In this document: positions 23,062 to 32,390 of the stretch, piece by piece
How positions within the stretch are numbered: the stretch's first letter is position 1
How the letters are laid out: every line of letters begins with the position of its first letter
DNA from: Rachicladosporium sp. CCFEE 5018
Lineage: Eukaryota; Ascomycota; Dothideomycetes; Cladosporiales; Cladosporiaceae
Direction: 5' to 3'
Length of the DNA stretch: 64,000 bases
NCBI GenBank assembly: GCA_002077045.2
Contig: KZ111158.1
Coordinates: 257,029 to 321,028, forward strand
The notes under the pieces: model-generated
Databases searched by the model: none
The model's input: only the letters and a program-made list of their open reading frames with translations
What the model was told of the DNA's origin: nothing
Program-made: the position numbers and the translations under genes

Positions 23062-24135
23062 CTAAAGTAACATGAAAGCTGCCCCCACATGACTTTCAGT
23101 GATGGCGTAAAGTGAGCTCCCAGTGATGTGTAATGTGACTATCGGCAGAAGTAAGCCATCACTCACTGCTACCGAGATGGCGACATTCCGCTCACTGTGT
23201 CCCATGACGTGACCTTGTGCATCAGTTCTGCATCCCTGAAGCCGCGAGCATTTGAAGACGTGCGCGATCTTTGCAGATAGCGTATGAGGTACATGCGCAG
23301 TTCTGGCATCGCAACTTGCACCTTTCAGCTCACCGCCACGCCCCTCCCATGCCCATGCTCGCCCACCACGTGTCCGACGCCACTGAGGCAGATATCCCAG
23401 CCACGGGAAGCGCTTATCCGATGCCACTTCCTGCAGCGCCAGACGCATCGTGTCGATATCGCCAATCCCCAGCTTCCGCGGGCCCTGACGTTGCGAAACA
23501 AGCTTCGCCCACTGCGAGTTGAAGCAATCGGGAGGGTGACGTTGGAAGATTGTCTCATCGACGCTGACTCCGTATGTCTCACTAGCTCGGCCGCGGAACC
23601 TGTGGCCTTCAACGTGGAAGACAAGGGTGAAGCTACACGTCGAGAAGAAGACCTTTAGCGTGTCGTCGCGAAGCTGCCGTGAGGCGAGACACAGCGGTGG
23701 CTGGATGAAGCGCATTGGCATTGTAGGCAACGAGGCTAGATAGGCGACGTAGATTGTGTTTCTGAGTTCGGGAGGCAGATCCATCAGCCTGAAGGTCCTC
23801 TCGTCATCAGCTTGCTCTAGTATAGGCACGAGATCTGCTTTTCTCGTCTTCTCCAGCGAGCATCGGGTCACGCTGCAGGTCCTGGTGATCTCACAAGCAG
23901 CGGCGAAAGCCCGTAGCTCTGCAACACCGTACTTCTCGTACGACAGCAGCCCTGACTGATAGCGCACTACCAGCTGAAACGCATGAGTCCACGAGGGTCG
24001 CGTAGGACGATAGTAACCAGCATCATCGAAATATTGCAGGATTCTGTTCAAGGAGTAGACGCTGCGTCCTGGCTCGAAGCCGAGCTTGTAAACGTTATCG
24101 ATGTCATGTCGTGAGCGACTGACGAGCTGTACCAT
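23062..24135 (-). CDS. SAP-like/F-box-like protein 3, deleted and extended (copy A)
   Basis: 357-residue ORF, start MVQLVSRSRHDIDNVYK. The N-terminal 200 residues match copy B closely, with the same SAP-like block (GLLSYEKYGVAELRAFAAAC) and F-box-like block (RLMDLPPELRNTIYVAYLASLP). After PPDCFN the next residues are SQWAKLVSQ, so about 69 residues present in B are missing by an in-frame deletion of about 207 bases. At the 3' end B's TGA is read as CGA here (RRTRGGRAWAWEG), and the frame continues about 100 residues through former 3' flank. The protein is therefore a changed version; whether it works is unknown. Confidence 0.65.
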   Translation of the reverse strand: MVQLVSRSRHDIDNVYKLGFEPGRSVYSLNRILQYFDDAGYYRPTRPSWTHAFQLVVRYQSGLLSYEKYGVAELRAFAAACEITRTCSVTRCSLEKTRKADLVPILEQADDERTFRLMDLPPELRNTIYVAYLASLPTMPMRFIQPPLCLASRQLRDDTLKVFFSTCSFTLVFHVEGHRFRGRASETYGVSVDETIFQRHPPDCFNSQWAKLVSQRQGPRKLGIGDIDTMRLALQEVASDKRFPWLGYLPQWRRTRGGRAWAWEGRGGELKGASCDARTAHVPHTLSAKIAHVFKCSRLQGCRTDAQGHVMGHSERNVAISVAVSDGLLLPIVTLHITGSSLYAITESHVGAAFMLL

Positions 24136-24317
24136 GGCGATGACGGGGCTGGATTGGCTCTGTTATGTGTGTGTAGGTGAAGAAGGAGTATGAATGTGGA
24201 TGTAAGTTTGAGGAAGGAAGCTGTGAGGATTGTCACACTCCACTCCCAGAATAAGATTTAGGCAGCCGTCGATCCTGCCAGTTTGGGCAACCAACATCGG
24301 CCGGCCAGAGGATCCAC

Positions 24318-25538
24318 TCAGTTGTTCTCGACAGCTTCGGTGTCGACATCTTCGATGCTGTGATGTATGTCAGTGGCATGATAATTGCATAGATGATGAA
24401 GGACTTACCGCCACATGTACCACATGAACAAGCTCCTATAAGGTCTGAACCGCTCAGCAGTCTCGATCATCTCTTTCTCGGAAAGGTACTTCCACTTCCC
24501 ACCGCCCTTCGCCTTCAGCTTCTTGACGTCCTTGCCGATGTAGGCGGCCATACCTCTCTGCACGCCAAGATCGCCTGTGGAGAAGACATCGATGCGCTTC
24601 AACGCGAAGCACATGAACATCTCCACACTCCAAGCGCCAAGTCCACGTACCGCAATGAGTGAAGAGAAGACGTCTTCATCTGATGCATCGAGGAGAAAGC
24701 GAGCAGTGAGCTCGTTGGTGGCGAACTTCTGAGCCAGGCCCTGAATGTACTCTGCCTTCCGCTGCGAGAGTCCGGCTTCTCGCAGGCGTGTGAGAGACGT
24801 TTCGGCAACTATGGCAGGAGGTGGGAAGCCAGTGGGACATTGCTCTGCCGGGAAGAGGGAGATGAACTTATTCTTGATACTCTTGGCCGCTGCGCCGGAG
24901 ACTTGCTGCGCCATGATACCGCTGCTCAGCGATCGGAACGGATCGATCTCCTCAGCCAGACCAGCTGCCGAGAAGACGCGACAATGGTGCTTCGAGACTA
25001 GGGAGTGCAGCTCAGGGTCAACAGTGGTCAGGTGAGCACACGCCGCCTCCAGCAGATCAGTAGTAGTTGTCAGAGCGCTTGCGCGAATTGGCGAGGTCTC
25101 CTCGAAGTTGCCATAGGAAGCCTGGAGCTGTGTACCGCCAGGCGTGACGAGGGTTGCATTTGTATGATGCGGCTCGGCCGCTCGCTCTAGGGGCGGCGGA
25201 GTAGCATCGTCGACATCACCAGTGCTATAGGTCGGTCTGACCACGCTTGAGCTGGTCATAATGCCAATGGCGGAAGGTGTAGGCGTGATCGGTGGAGGCT
25301 TCGCAGCCGAGTCATTGGCCACTCGCCGTCGCTTAGTGTTGGGTGTTTGCGGCGGAGGCATCGAGTCTGCGGCACTCGTTCCTGCATGGCCATTCGTCGT
25401 AACGTCTGGACTTGTAGCATCGGATTTCCTCTGCCGCTTCCTGGGAGCTGGCGCGGACTTTGAAGATGCAGGTATATCTGCAATAGCCTGGGGTGCAGAT
25501 GATCCAGCTGAGACTCGCGCTGATCGTCGAAGAGACAT
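24318..25538 (-). CDS. MAG1: 3-methyladenine DNA glycosylase (copy A, complete)
   Basis: HhH-GPD base-excision repair glycosylase that removes alkylated purines. The open frame extends to 25652 but its first ATG is at 25538 (MSLRRSARVSAGSS). Exon 1 is 24409-25538, the intron is 24358-24408 (GTAAGT..CACAG), and exon 2 is 24318-24357. Residues 1 to about 130 are a basic, Pro/Ser/Thr-rich tail with a nuclear-localisation-like cluster (RKRQRK, KRRR). The glycosylase fold includes FRSLSSGIMAQQVSGAAAKS, the hairpin LIAVRGLGAWSVEMFMCF and the catalytic-Asp segment STGDLGVQRGMAAYIG. Head-to-tail with QCR7 on the same strand. Copy B is split between contigs 1 and 3. Confidence 0.93.
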
Positions 25539-26070
25539 TTTGCAGATTGAAGCGCTTGCTGCCGCTCTTAGTGAGCTCTCGAGACGCGGCGCCTTTGGAA
25601 GTAGGATGGCCCGATTGCGTCCCAAGGCTGCTAGGCGGATTGGAATCGCCACTCTGGTGTCTCACCATACGAAGTACGCACCGATCTGAGATGTGGGACA
25701 AGATTAAGCACTCGACAACCTCTGGGTGACCTTGTAGTAGTAGCTGATGGTCGATCAGCTCCAGGCGGAGACGTGAGGTGACTCGACGCGCTCGGACCAC
25801 GGGAGCACGTGACTCTAAGGTGTCTTTCCTGACTTCACGGTGACTCGAGAGCTATATATGTGGTCGATGGCAACGCACCATGGGTAAACCGTATCATCAG
25901 AGGTAACAGCGTGCCTTGAAGAGTGTGTGTTGATATGATACACGCTTAGTACCCTACAACAGACAGCTCATACTCGGTCTTCGACGAAGTAACCCTAGCT
26001 TTCCCACCTATATACACCTCTACCATTGGTCGCTCTCTCTCATGCTTCTCGCCTCACTCATCCCAAATGC
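25539..26070. other. Spacer between glycosylase and QCR7 (copy A)
   Basis: Glycosylase promoter side and QCR7 3' flank. Nearly identical to copy B (36961-37510), except that B carries about 20 extra bases near 37080. No ORF of interest. Confidence 0.5.
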
Positions 26071-26686
26071 TCATGCCTTGTTCGCTGGTCGCTTCATCAC
26101 AATGGTCTCGAGATCTTGTCGCTCTGTCTTCTCCGCCTCGAGCTCTGTGATGATGGGAGAGATATATGGCACGTCCTGCAAGAGTTGCTCAGTCTAACGT
26201 TTCTACCAGCTTTCTTTGACACAGCTCAGGAGGAGTTGTCCAGAGCGGCGCAATGCTTGACTTACTTCTTCTGCCTTTGTCCACTCGTCCTTTGGTAGCA
26301 ACTGATGTGAGAGGGAGCACTGCATCTACAGTCAGCCCTGATCAAGGATATCGTACCAAGGTGTCTCTCTTTCCATACCTGGAATGCCCGTCGCATGCGG
26401 AAGACACGGTCGTATGCCTCCTTGGGTGATAGACGCTTCAGGGCGCGTTGCATGAGCTCGCTCTCCTCGGGAATCAGGTCATCGGCTCTGCAGTCGACGT
26501 CAGCATCTCGTACTTGACTTTCCTTGCACGTTCCTCGTCTCTACGCCTCCACGACGTGCAAAGCGCATACCTCAGGCCCAGCTTCCTGTATCCGGCGTTG
26601 TTGAAGTACCAGTGGCTGAGCGGCTTCATCCAGCGCATGAGCCAGGGGCGCTTCATGATATACGGGGCGAGGGTAGGCACCGACAT
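26071..26686 (-). CDS. QCR7: Cytochrome bc1 complex subunit 7 (14 kDa) (copy A)
   Basis: Small matrix-side subunit of ubiquinol-cytochrome c reductase (respiratory complex III). Built from four exons joined by hand. Exon 1 starts at ATG 26686 (MSVPTLAPYIMKRPWL) and ends at 26571. Exon 2 starts at 26487 (ADDLIPEESELMQRALKRL). Exon 3 encodes CSLSHQLLPKDEWTKAEE and exon 4 DVPYISPIITELEAE, ending PANKA at 26071. All introns are GT..AG. The pieces give the typical Qcr7 protein of about 125 residues, with LKRLSPKEAYDRVFRMRRAFQ as the clearest family block. Divergent from the carrier gene. Confidence 0.93.
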
Positions 26687-27227
26687 GGTGGCGGTGGTTA
26701 TGTTTGTGTGAGTAGAGCAGAAATGAAGCCAGTGGTATCTCGAAGCGATGCACTTTCCTTAGCAACACAGCATCGACATTCGTCGAACATGCATTGAGAG
26801 TCGGCGCGGAAGGTTCCGGAGGCCCGGCATTGAATTGGAGCTTTGAGCTCATGAAGCTCGTGCTTTTGCACGTCAGTCTGCTTGCTTGGTAACCTTCACC
26901 GTGCAACAGCCGATTACCTTGCCAAAGTCACGCGACAATTGCAGACTGTTCAGACTGATCTCCCGTACTAGCATACCATATTGCATATACCTCGAGCGAC
27001 CTGAACCACGCTCTCACTGCCATTGGACCGCCCACTAAATCCGGAACCCCGCAGTAGAAAGGTCGACGCAGGCACGATAGTGAAGTACAGAAGGCACTGG
27101 CACCATACAGAGATCTAGTAGCACATAGGCGGTGGTCTTATTGTCCTCGCCAGCAGGCGTTGTAAGAGGGCAGCGGCGACCGAGCATGAAGTCGCCATCA
27201 CGATACGAGCGATAGTCCTTTCGGGCC
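26687..27227. other. Divergent promoter of QCR7 and carrier (copy A)
   Basis: 541 bases between divergent genes for two mitochondrial proteins. Well conserved with copy B (38127-38670). The ORFs in it are antisense or out-of-frame shadows. No motif assigned. Confidence 0.45.
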
Positions 27228-28427
27228 ATGCAAAACATGTCCGACGACCACAACCATGGCCCATCCACACGTATAAACCCAACAAACACAGTGCGACATG
27301 ACAGCGCACAATACCGGCGACTGGCCAGATGGAGCGCAGGATTGTCAAATCCAGCCGTGGTCTCATTCTCTGGCGCAGTCGCTGGATTCGCGAGCGGAAT
27401 CGTCACATGTCCTCTTGACGTGATCAAGACGAAGCTACAAGCGCAAGGGTCGTTCAGTCATCCTAGCTTGAGAAAGGGCGTTGTCAGCGGAGGCGCAGTG
27501 TACAGGGGCATGATTGGTACGGCACGGACGATCATCAGGCAGGATGGCATGAAGGGCATGTACCGTGGCCTCGGACCGATGCTGCTGGGCTATCTCCCGA
27601 CTTGGGCAGTCTACATGTCGGTCTATGACATGACGAAAACTTCACTGGCTCGGCGCGGATATGATCAGTCCGACCAGCTGAAGGCCCTTTCGTATATATA
27701 CGCCTCGGTCTGCGCAGGCGCCTGCTCGACTCTGACGACGAACCCAATCTGGGTCATCAAAACTCGGCTCATGTCGCAAATTTCCCGCTCGGCGTCGGAC
27801 GGTGCCAGGACGCCATGGCATTACAACAACACCATGGACGCTTTCCGCAAGATGTACCGCGCCGAGGGTCTGGCAGCGTTCTACTCCGGTCTCGCGCCTG
27901 CTTTGCTCGGATTAACTCACGTCGCAATCCAGTTCCCACTGTACGAGTACTTCAAGAAGCGCTTCACGGGTCTGGAGATGGGCGAAGCGTCGCATCACGA
28001 GGGCACACAGGTAGCAAACACGGCCGGCATCCTCGGAGCGACGATCGTTTCGAAATGCGCCGCCATCTTTGCCACGTACCCACACGAAGTCATTCGGACC
28101 CGACTTCAAACACAGCAACGACATTTGCATCCAGAGTCTGGACATGAGAATATTGCCTCTTCGCACCACGCGCAGGGCATCTCGGCGAAGCGACTCGGTA
28201 ACACCGATGGCATTGCTTACCAGCCGAGGTATCAAGGCGTGGTCCGCACATGTCGTGTCATCCTGGCCGAAGAAGGATGGCGAGCATTCTACAACGGCAT
28301 GGGCACGAACATGATCCGCGCTGTGCCGGCTGCGATGACGACTATGTTGACGTTCGAGAGCTTGAGAGGCATCATTACGGAAATGCAGGCCGAGGGCCGG
28401 GACATGATCGCGAGTGAGACTGTATGA
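27228..28427 (+). CDS. Mitochondrial carrier, NAD+/nucleotide type (copy A)
   Basis: Mitochondrial carrier family (SLC25) protein of 399 residues, intronless. Three repeats carry signature motifs: CPLDVIKTKLQ, NPIWVIKTRLM and YPHEVIRTRLQ. The second repeat reads PIWVIKTRLMSQ ... GLAAFYSGLAPALLGLTHVAIQFPLYEY and the third GWRAFYNGMGTNMIRAVPAA. Both resemble the yeast NAD+ carriers Yia6/Yea6 more than the related pyrimidine-nucleotide carrier Rim2, but substrate is inferred from family likeness only. Longer than a minimal carrier (about 300 residues) because of a hydrophilic N-terminus and an insert after the third signature (HPESGHENIASSHHAQGIS). Copy B at 38671-39870 has the same length. Confidence 0.88.
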   Translation: MQNMSDDHNHGPSTRINPTNTVRHDSAQYRRLARWSAGLSNPAVVSFSGAVAGFASGIVTCPLDVIKTKLQAQGSFSHPSLRKGVVSGGAVYRGMIGTARTIIRQDGMKGMYRGLGPMLLGYLPTWAVYMSVYDMTKTSLARRGYDQSDQLKALSYIYASVCAGACSTLTTNPIWVIKTRLMSQISRSASDGARTPWHYNNTMDAFRKMYRAEGLAAFYSGLAPALLGLTHVAIQFPLYEYFKKRFTGLEMGEASHHEGTQVANTAGILGATIVSKCAAIFATYPHEVIRTRLQTQQRHLHPESGHENIASSHHAQGISAKRLGNTDGIAYQPRYQGVVRTCRVILAEEGWRAFYNGMGTNMIRAVPAAMTTMLTFESLRGIITEMQAEGRDMIASETV

Positions 28428-28818
28428 TCTGGCGACACGAGTGGCATTATATGCATATGACGGAGTCTGGGGGGTCGGGCTCGTGGTACGGAGTCGGCGA
28501 GCGCGCAGCTGTGCCGGCCATTGTGAGTCCGTCGGCAGTAGATGAATGTACTGTGATTTCCAGCGTGGCGTTCGGTGCCCGGGAGGCGATGGGTGAATTT
28601 GCATGCGAGCATAATTTCAACAGTATAGTAAGACCTCCTCATTCCACTTCTCGATATACCAATCACCAGCAACATCGGCTCCGCACACTAGCTTTCCCAC
28701 GAAAAGAACGTTGAGAATGGTGATGTTAAAAGCTGAACGTGTCATTCGAGATTCCCCGTCGATTTCGCTCAGTGAAGCGAAGCGATCACGCAGACTCGAC
28801 AAGCCGGCCACCCCCATC
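28428..28818. other. Spacer between convergent carrier and coiled-coil genes (copy A)
   Basis: 3' flanks of two convergent genes. The first part is alignable to 39871-40279, but the middle has diverged with insertions. Nothing further seen. Confidence 0.4.
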
Positions 28819-29585
28819 TCAGAACGTCTTCAGAAAGTCTTGCAGTTTTTGCTGCCTCTCGATACCACTATCCTTATCCTCCCTCCTCGCATCGTTGATG
28901 TCCTTTACCGTAGCCTTCAATGCCTCATCCGCCTCTGCCATCAGACCTTCGAGCTCCTCTTGAACTCCTCTGCCCTACCCCCACGATCCCTCAATTCCAC
29001 CATAACCCTTTCGATCTCACCCTCAACGCCAGCAAGCTGCTGAATCAAGCCGTCGATCTTTGACTTCAGCGCCCCAGATCGATGAGTGAATTCTGCCATC
29101 GCATCTCCAAGCGTGCAACGGCTTGCCGCAACTTTACCCTTGCTGTTAGTCCGAGTCACGGGGATCTCGAGCGAGGCAAAGGGCGTGTTGAGTGCCTCAG
29201 CCTGGCCTTTGAGCGAGTCGAGATCGGCTGTAGTGACCACGTTCGGCAGATCGAGGGCAGTACCATTGATATCTTCACCGTAGATACGAGCTTCAAGGAC
29301 GGCCTTCTCGTGTTCGACGGCGGCGGCGAGGGAGGCGGTGGCGTTGGTGCGGTAGGTGGCGGTCGTGTCTACTCACAGTCAGTATCTTGCGACCCTCGAG
29401 TGGCGAGGCCATCTACCCAAAAACGCCACGTAATTAGGGTGAGGCGGTTTGCGGTAATGGTGTGTGGCGACTTCGTCTCGTCTCGGCGGTTTGGCGAACA
29501 GAGTGGCGACGTTGACGGACGGCTTCAGCGTTGGCGAGGGTTTAGTGATCTTGCCGACCTTGTTGTCGGGACGTGTCTTCGCCAT
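28819..29585 (-). pseudogene. Coiled-coil protein of unknown function, one-base deletion (copy A)
   Basis: Two exons. Exon 1 runs from ATG 29585 (MAKTRPDNKVGKITKP) to FL plus one base. The intron begins GTAGAT and ends GTGAGTAG. Exon 2 begins DTTATYRTNATASLAAAV. Middle motifs are ARIYGEDINGTALDLPNV and ADLDSLKGQAEALNTPFASLE, followed by a long charged helical part. Near 28960 copy A has two T where copy B has three, so the frame shifts after AEEFK and stops at 28941. The downstream bases still match B's coding end (RQQKLQDFLKTF, stop at 28819-28821). Family not recognised. The lesion removes about 40 C-terminal residues unless it is a sequencing error in a short homopolymer. Confidence 0.65.
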
Positions 29586-30028
29586 GCTGTATGTAACAGC
29601 CGGGTGCAGGTGCGTGATCAAACGATGTGTTTGTCGGGGAGACGAGAGACATGAGGTGAATGAAGTAAGGTTCAGACTGACTGCTGCCGCTTGAGGAAGG
29701 GACGACTTGAAGACTCGGAACGAACAGAAGGCGCGACTTGCCTGCATGGTAGATTCGATACTTTCATGTACTTCCGCGACAGCAGACTATGATGTTTGCA
29801 CCCAAGCGAAAGTGCTGTTATCAAAGGGCCACTTCTTCGCTGTGAGCACGTCACGATCATGGCAGCGCCTGCTTGTCTGGTCTATGTCGTGGCCTCAGAT
29901 CTGAGCGCGGGAGTCCGGACTGTACTGTTGAGCGATCGTGACATCCGCGCCGTGGTCTAGCAGAGCAGGCCGAGAAGTATCGGGACCAGGTCTGTGGATG
30001 TAGTTCTTGCGTTTCATTTGGGTTGCTC
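29586..30028. other. Spacer upstream of coiled-coil gene, downstream of GRX5 (copy A)
   Basis: 443 bases with scattered differences and indels against 41048-41448. The ORFs are short and not preserved. No RNA gene seen. Confidence 0.4.
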
Positions 30029-30598
30029 TCATGACTGCGCTGCTGGCTCGCCGTCTGCCGGCACGAGCACCTCCTCATCCTCGAAAAGCTTCGCCAGCGT
30101 CCCGTCCTGATGCATCAACATCATGATATCTGTTCCGCCTACGAACTCCTTCCCAACGTACAGCTGTGGCACTGTCGGCCAATCCGAGTACTCCTTGATG
30201 CCTGCCCATCGATCAGCGCTTCGTCTACACTCCAGTGGTTCTCGTCGGTTCTACTCACCAGCCCTCAACTCCTCATCCTCAAGCACATTGAACGCAGTAA
30301 ACTTCTGGGGGTTCACTCCCTGTAATCCCAAGATCTGTATCGCCGCTCGCGAGAAGCCACACTGTGGTGTCTCGGGTGTGCCTTTCATGAACAGCACTAC
30401 AGGTGCTGAGGCGACAGCTTTGTCGATTGCTGTGCGAGTCTCGGTGGAGATGAATGACTTTTGTAGAGCGGCGAATCGGGGAGAGAGGAATGGGTTGCGG
30501 CGGGGGCGAAGGGTGGCCGTGGCCGTCTGGAGAGTGTCAGCGACAATCAATATCAACGGATTTGAGGCACCTACACTAATGGCTGTTCTTGATAACAT
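30029..30598 (-). CDS. GRX5: Monothiol glutaredoxin, mitochondrial Grx5 type (copy A)
   Basis: Iron-sulfur cluster transfer protein of the mitochondrial matrix. ATG at 30598 (MLSRTAIS). A likely 48-base intron follows at once (GTAGGT..CTCCAG), then an Arg-rich presequence-like stretch (TLRPRRNPFLSPRFAALQ). The catalytic part reads SAPVVLFMKGTPETPQCGFS, containing the monothiol CGFS motif. A second intron follows ELRAG. The last exon gives IKEYSDWPTVPQLYVGKEFV, GGTDIMMLMHQDGTL and the end GEPAAQS at 30029. The glutathione-binding TVPQLYV and GGTD motifs are present. The first intron is a multiple of three, so the unspliced form would also be open. Confidence 0.93.
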
Positions 30599-30941
30599 GA
30601 TTGAGATGATGTTTCACATTGGGAATGCTGGACTCGAAACATTACGAAGTCGCGACTTCTTCGAATACGCCATGACGCAGGGACCAACCGAGGCGTCGCT
30701 GAGTAATGTTCAAAGTTCATGTAGATGGACTTCTTTCCTGGATAATTCACTTCTTGTCTGAACCATCTTTCGACGCATTTATCAAATCATCCCGTGCGCT
30801 AGATATAATCGCTCACCGGGAGTAGTAATGCGACCATCGCCATGTCTTCGCCGAAACCACTCTGACGCGAGAAGTGCGAAGTACACGCATATCAGAAGCA
30901 ACTGTCGCGCATGACCTTCATCCGACAAAAGCAAGCTCGAC
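30599..30941. other. Divergent promoter of GRX5 and decarboxylase gene (copy A)
   Basis: Matches copy B next to GRX5 only up to about 30711 (the GAGTAAT shared with 42127). Beyond that the two copies have no alignable sequence until inside the decarboxylase coding region. Confidence 0.5.
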
Positions 30942-31883
30942 ATGGCGGGCAATAAGCCATTGGCGTGGGGCATACTCTGCTTCTTCGCTCTCCCGTTCCT
31001 CTTGCCATTCATCCTGCCCTTCTATCTACCTTTCATACTGCCCACGCTGCTCCCAAGGCTGCATAAGCATTTTCGTACAGTCAAGGCGAATCGGCCCAAA
31101 CCTGCGCCCACTCTGTGCGCATCAAATCACCACGAGGATGGGAAACACCATCTCTTGCTTGCTGCGACAGGGAGCGTGGCCACCATCAAGATACCCCTGA
31201 TCATTGCGGCGTTAGGCAAACACCCTAACCTCTCGATCCGCCTACTGCTCTCGGATTCGGCAGCTGAGTTTCTCCAGGCTCAGTCCGCGGAACAGCCATC
31301 CATTGTCTCCCTTGCAGCTCTCCCTAACGTAGATGGCATCTATTTCGACGAAGATGAGTGGCGGAAACCTTGGGTCCGTGGCGACAGCATATTGCACATT
31401 GAGCTGCGACGCTGGGCGGATTTGATGGTCATTGCACCATTGTCAGCCAACGGTCTTGCAAAAATCAGCCAGGGGTTCTCGGACACTATCATTACGTCTG
31501 TAGTCCGCGCTTGGGATCACTCCGGTCTGATTGATGGCGCAAGACCCGGCGTCACACTGCCACTTCCACCTTCTCTGCCTGTGAGTGAGCTCGAGCAGTT
31601 GCCTGAGCGATTCAGACAGGGAAAAAAGGGCATCATCGTTGCACCGGCGATGAACACGGCGATGTGGGCGCATCCTGTCACGGCGAAGCAGATCGCTGTG
31701 TTGGATGGAGAGTGGGGTGTGGGCGTTGGTGGCTGGTTCGAAATTTTGCGACCGGTCGAAAAGACTCTTGCCTGTGGTGATACGGGGTCAGGTGCTATGA
31801 GAGACTGGAAGGAGATCGTCTCGGTCGTGGAGGACAGGCTTCGACTTGGTAGCAAAGACGAAGTGCTCATAGATACTGCGTGA
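30942..31883 (+). CDS. Phosphopantothenoylcysteine decarboxylase/Hal3-type flavoprotein (copy A)
   Basis: HFCD-family flavoprotein, 313 residues. The family catalyses the decarboxylation step of coenzyme A synthesis; yeast relatives (Hal3/Sis2, Vhs3) also inhibit the Ppz1 phosphatase and so affect salt tolerance. Catalytic elements are all visible: His near 152 in LHIELRRWADLMVIAPLSAN, the Asn motif PAMNTAMW (Asn near 238) and the Cys motif ACGDTGSGAM (Cys near 278). The acidic C-terminal tail of yeast Hal3 is absent, which favours the enzyme role. Odd point: residues 6-40 are a hydrophobic segment with repeated LPF units, which would act as a membrane anchor or signal. Copy B has a different N-terminus. 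Confidence 0.88.
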   Translation: MAGNKPLAWGILCFFALPFLLPFILPFYLPFILPTLLPRLHKHFRTVKANRPKPAPTLCASNHHEDGKHHLLLAATGSVATIKIPLIIAALGKHPNLSIRLLLSDSAAEFLQAQSAEQPSIVSLAALPNVDGIYFDEDEWRKPWVRGDSILHIELRRWADLMVIAPLSANGLAKISQGFSDTIITSVVRAWDHSGLIDGARPGVTLPLPPSLPVSELEQLPERFRQGKKGIIVAPAMNTAMWAHPVTAKQIAVLDGEWGVGVGGWFEILRPVEKTLACGDTGSGAMRDWKEIVSVVEDRLRLGSKDEVLIDTA

Positions 31884-32390
31884 TTGATGACCGCTCATGA
31901 AGGGTTTTCCTCATACCTATCCAGTGTCGCCTTTCGTCTTGCACTTCTACCACTCCGTCGAGGCGTCTATCCTGTCACTCGTTGTCGATCTTTGTCAGCC
32001 GCCTTCACAGCTTGGCGTGGGCGGACCTGCAGCGAGCTCTCAACACCAACAATATAACCACATCGCACCTCCGAAACCTGACCATTGCGCCCAAGAGCTC
32101 TTCCAGCATTGTAAGTTCCTTACATTTGTCGATCTGCACTTCTGCCGAGTTCCCAGGCTGACACGGCACCGATGGAAGCGATGCTGACAGCACCACCAAT
32201 GAACTTGCCGGTGCTCGGCACGCCTCAATGGCCACGAGAGCCCATGATGTCGTACCTGCAGGAAAAGTCGACGCGATCCTACGCTGAAGGTTGAGTATCT
32301 AATGGCAATATGCCATGGAGTATCTCGTATAAAACCGTATTACTGTCCCTGCTGGGCATCCTCGCCGCCCAAGAAGCCATCTCCGCCATC
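31884..32390. other. Spacer between decarboxylase and acid phosphatase (copy A)
   Basis: Very similar to copy B at 43245-43750. An ORF starting at ATG 32310 runs in frame into the phosphatase (see that entry). No other gene seen. Confidence 0.5.

Noticed and set aside
24318..25652. Glycosylase start at 25652
   Set aside because: That codon is GTG. The first ATG in frame, at 25538, is kept in copy B and is preferred.
27912..28604. 230-codon minus-strand ORF
   Set aside because: Antisense shadow of the mitochondrial carrier gene.
30942..31883. Calling the flavoprotein Hal3 (Ppz1 inhibitor)
   Set aside because: All decarboxylase catalytic residues are present and the acidic tail of yeast Hal3 is absent, so the enzyme name is safer.
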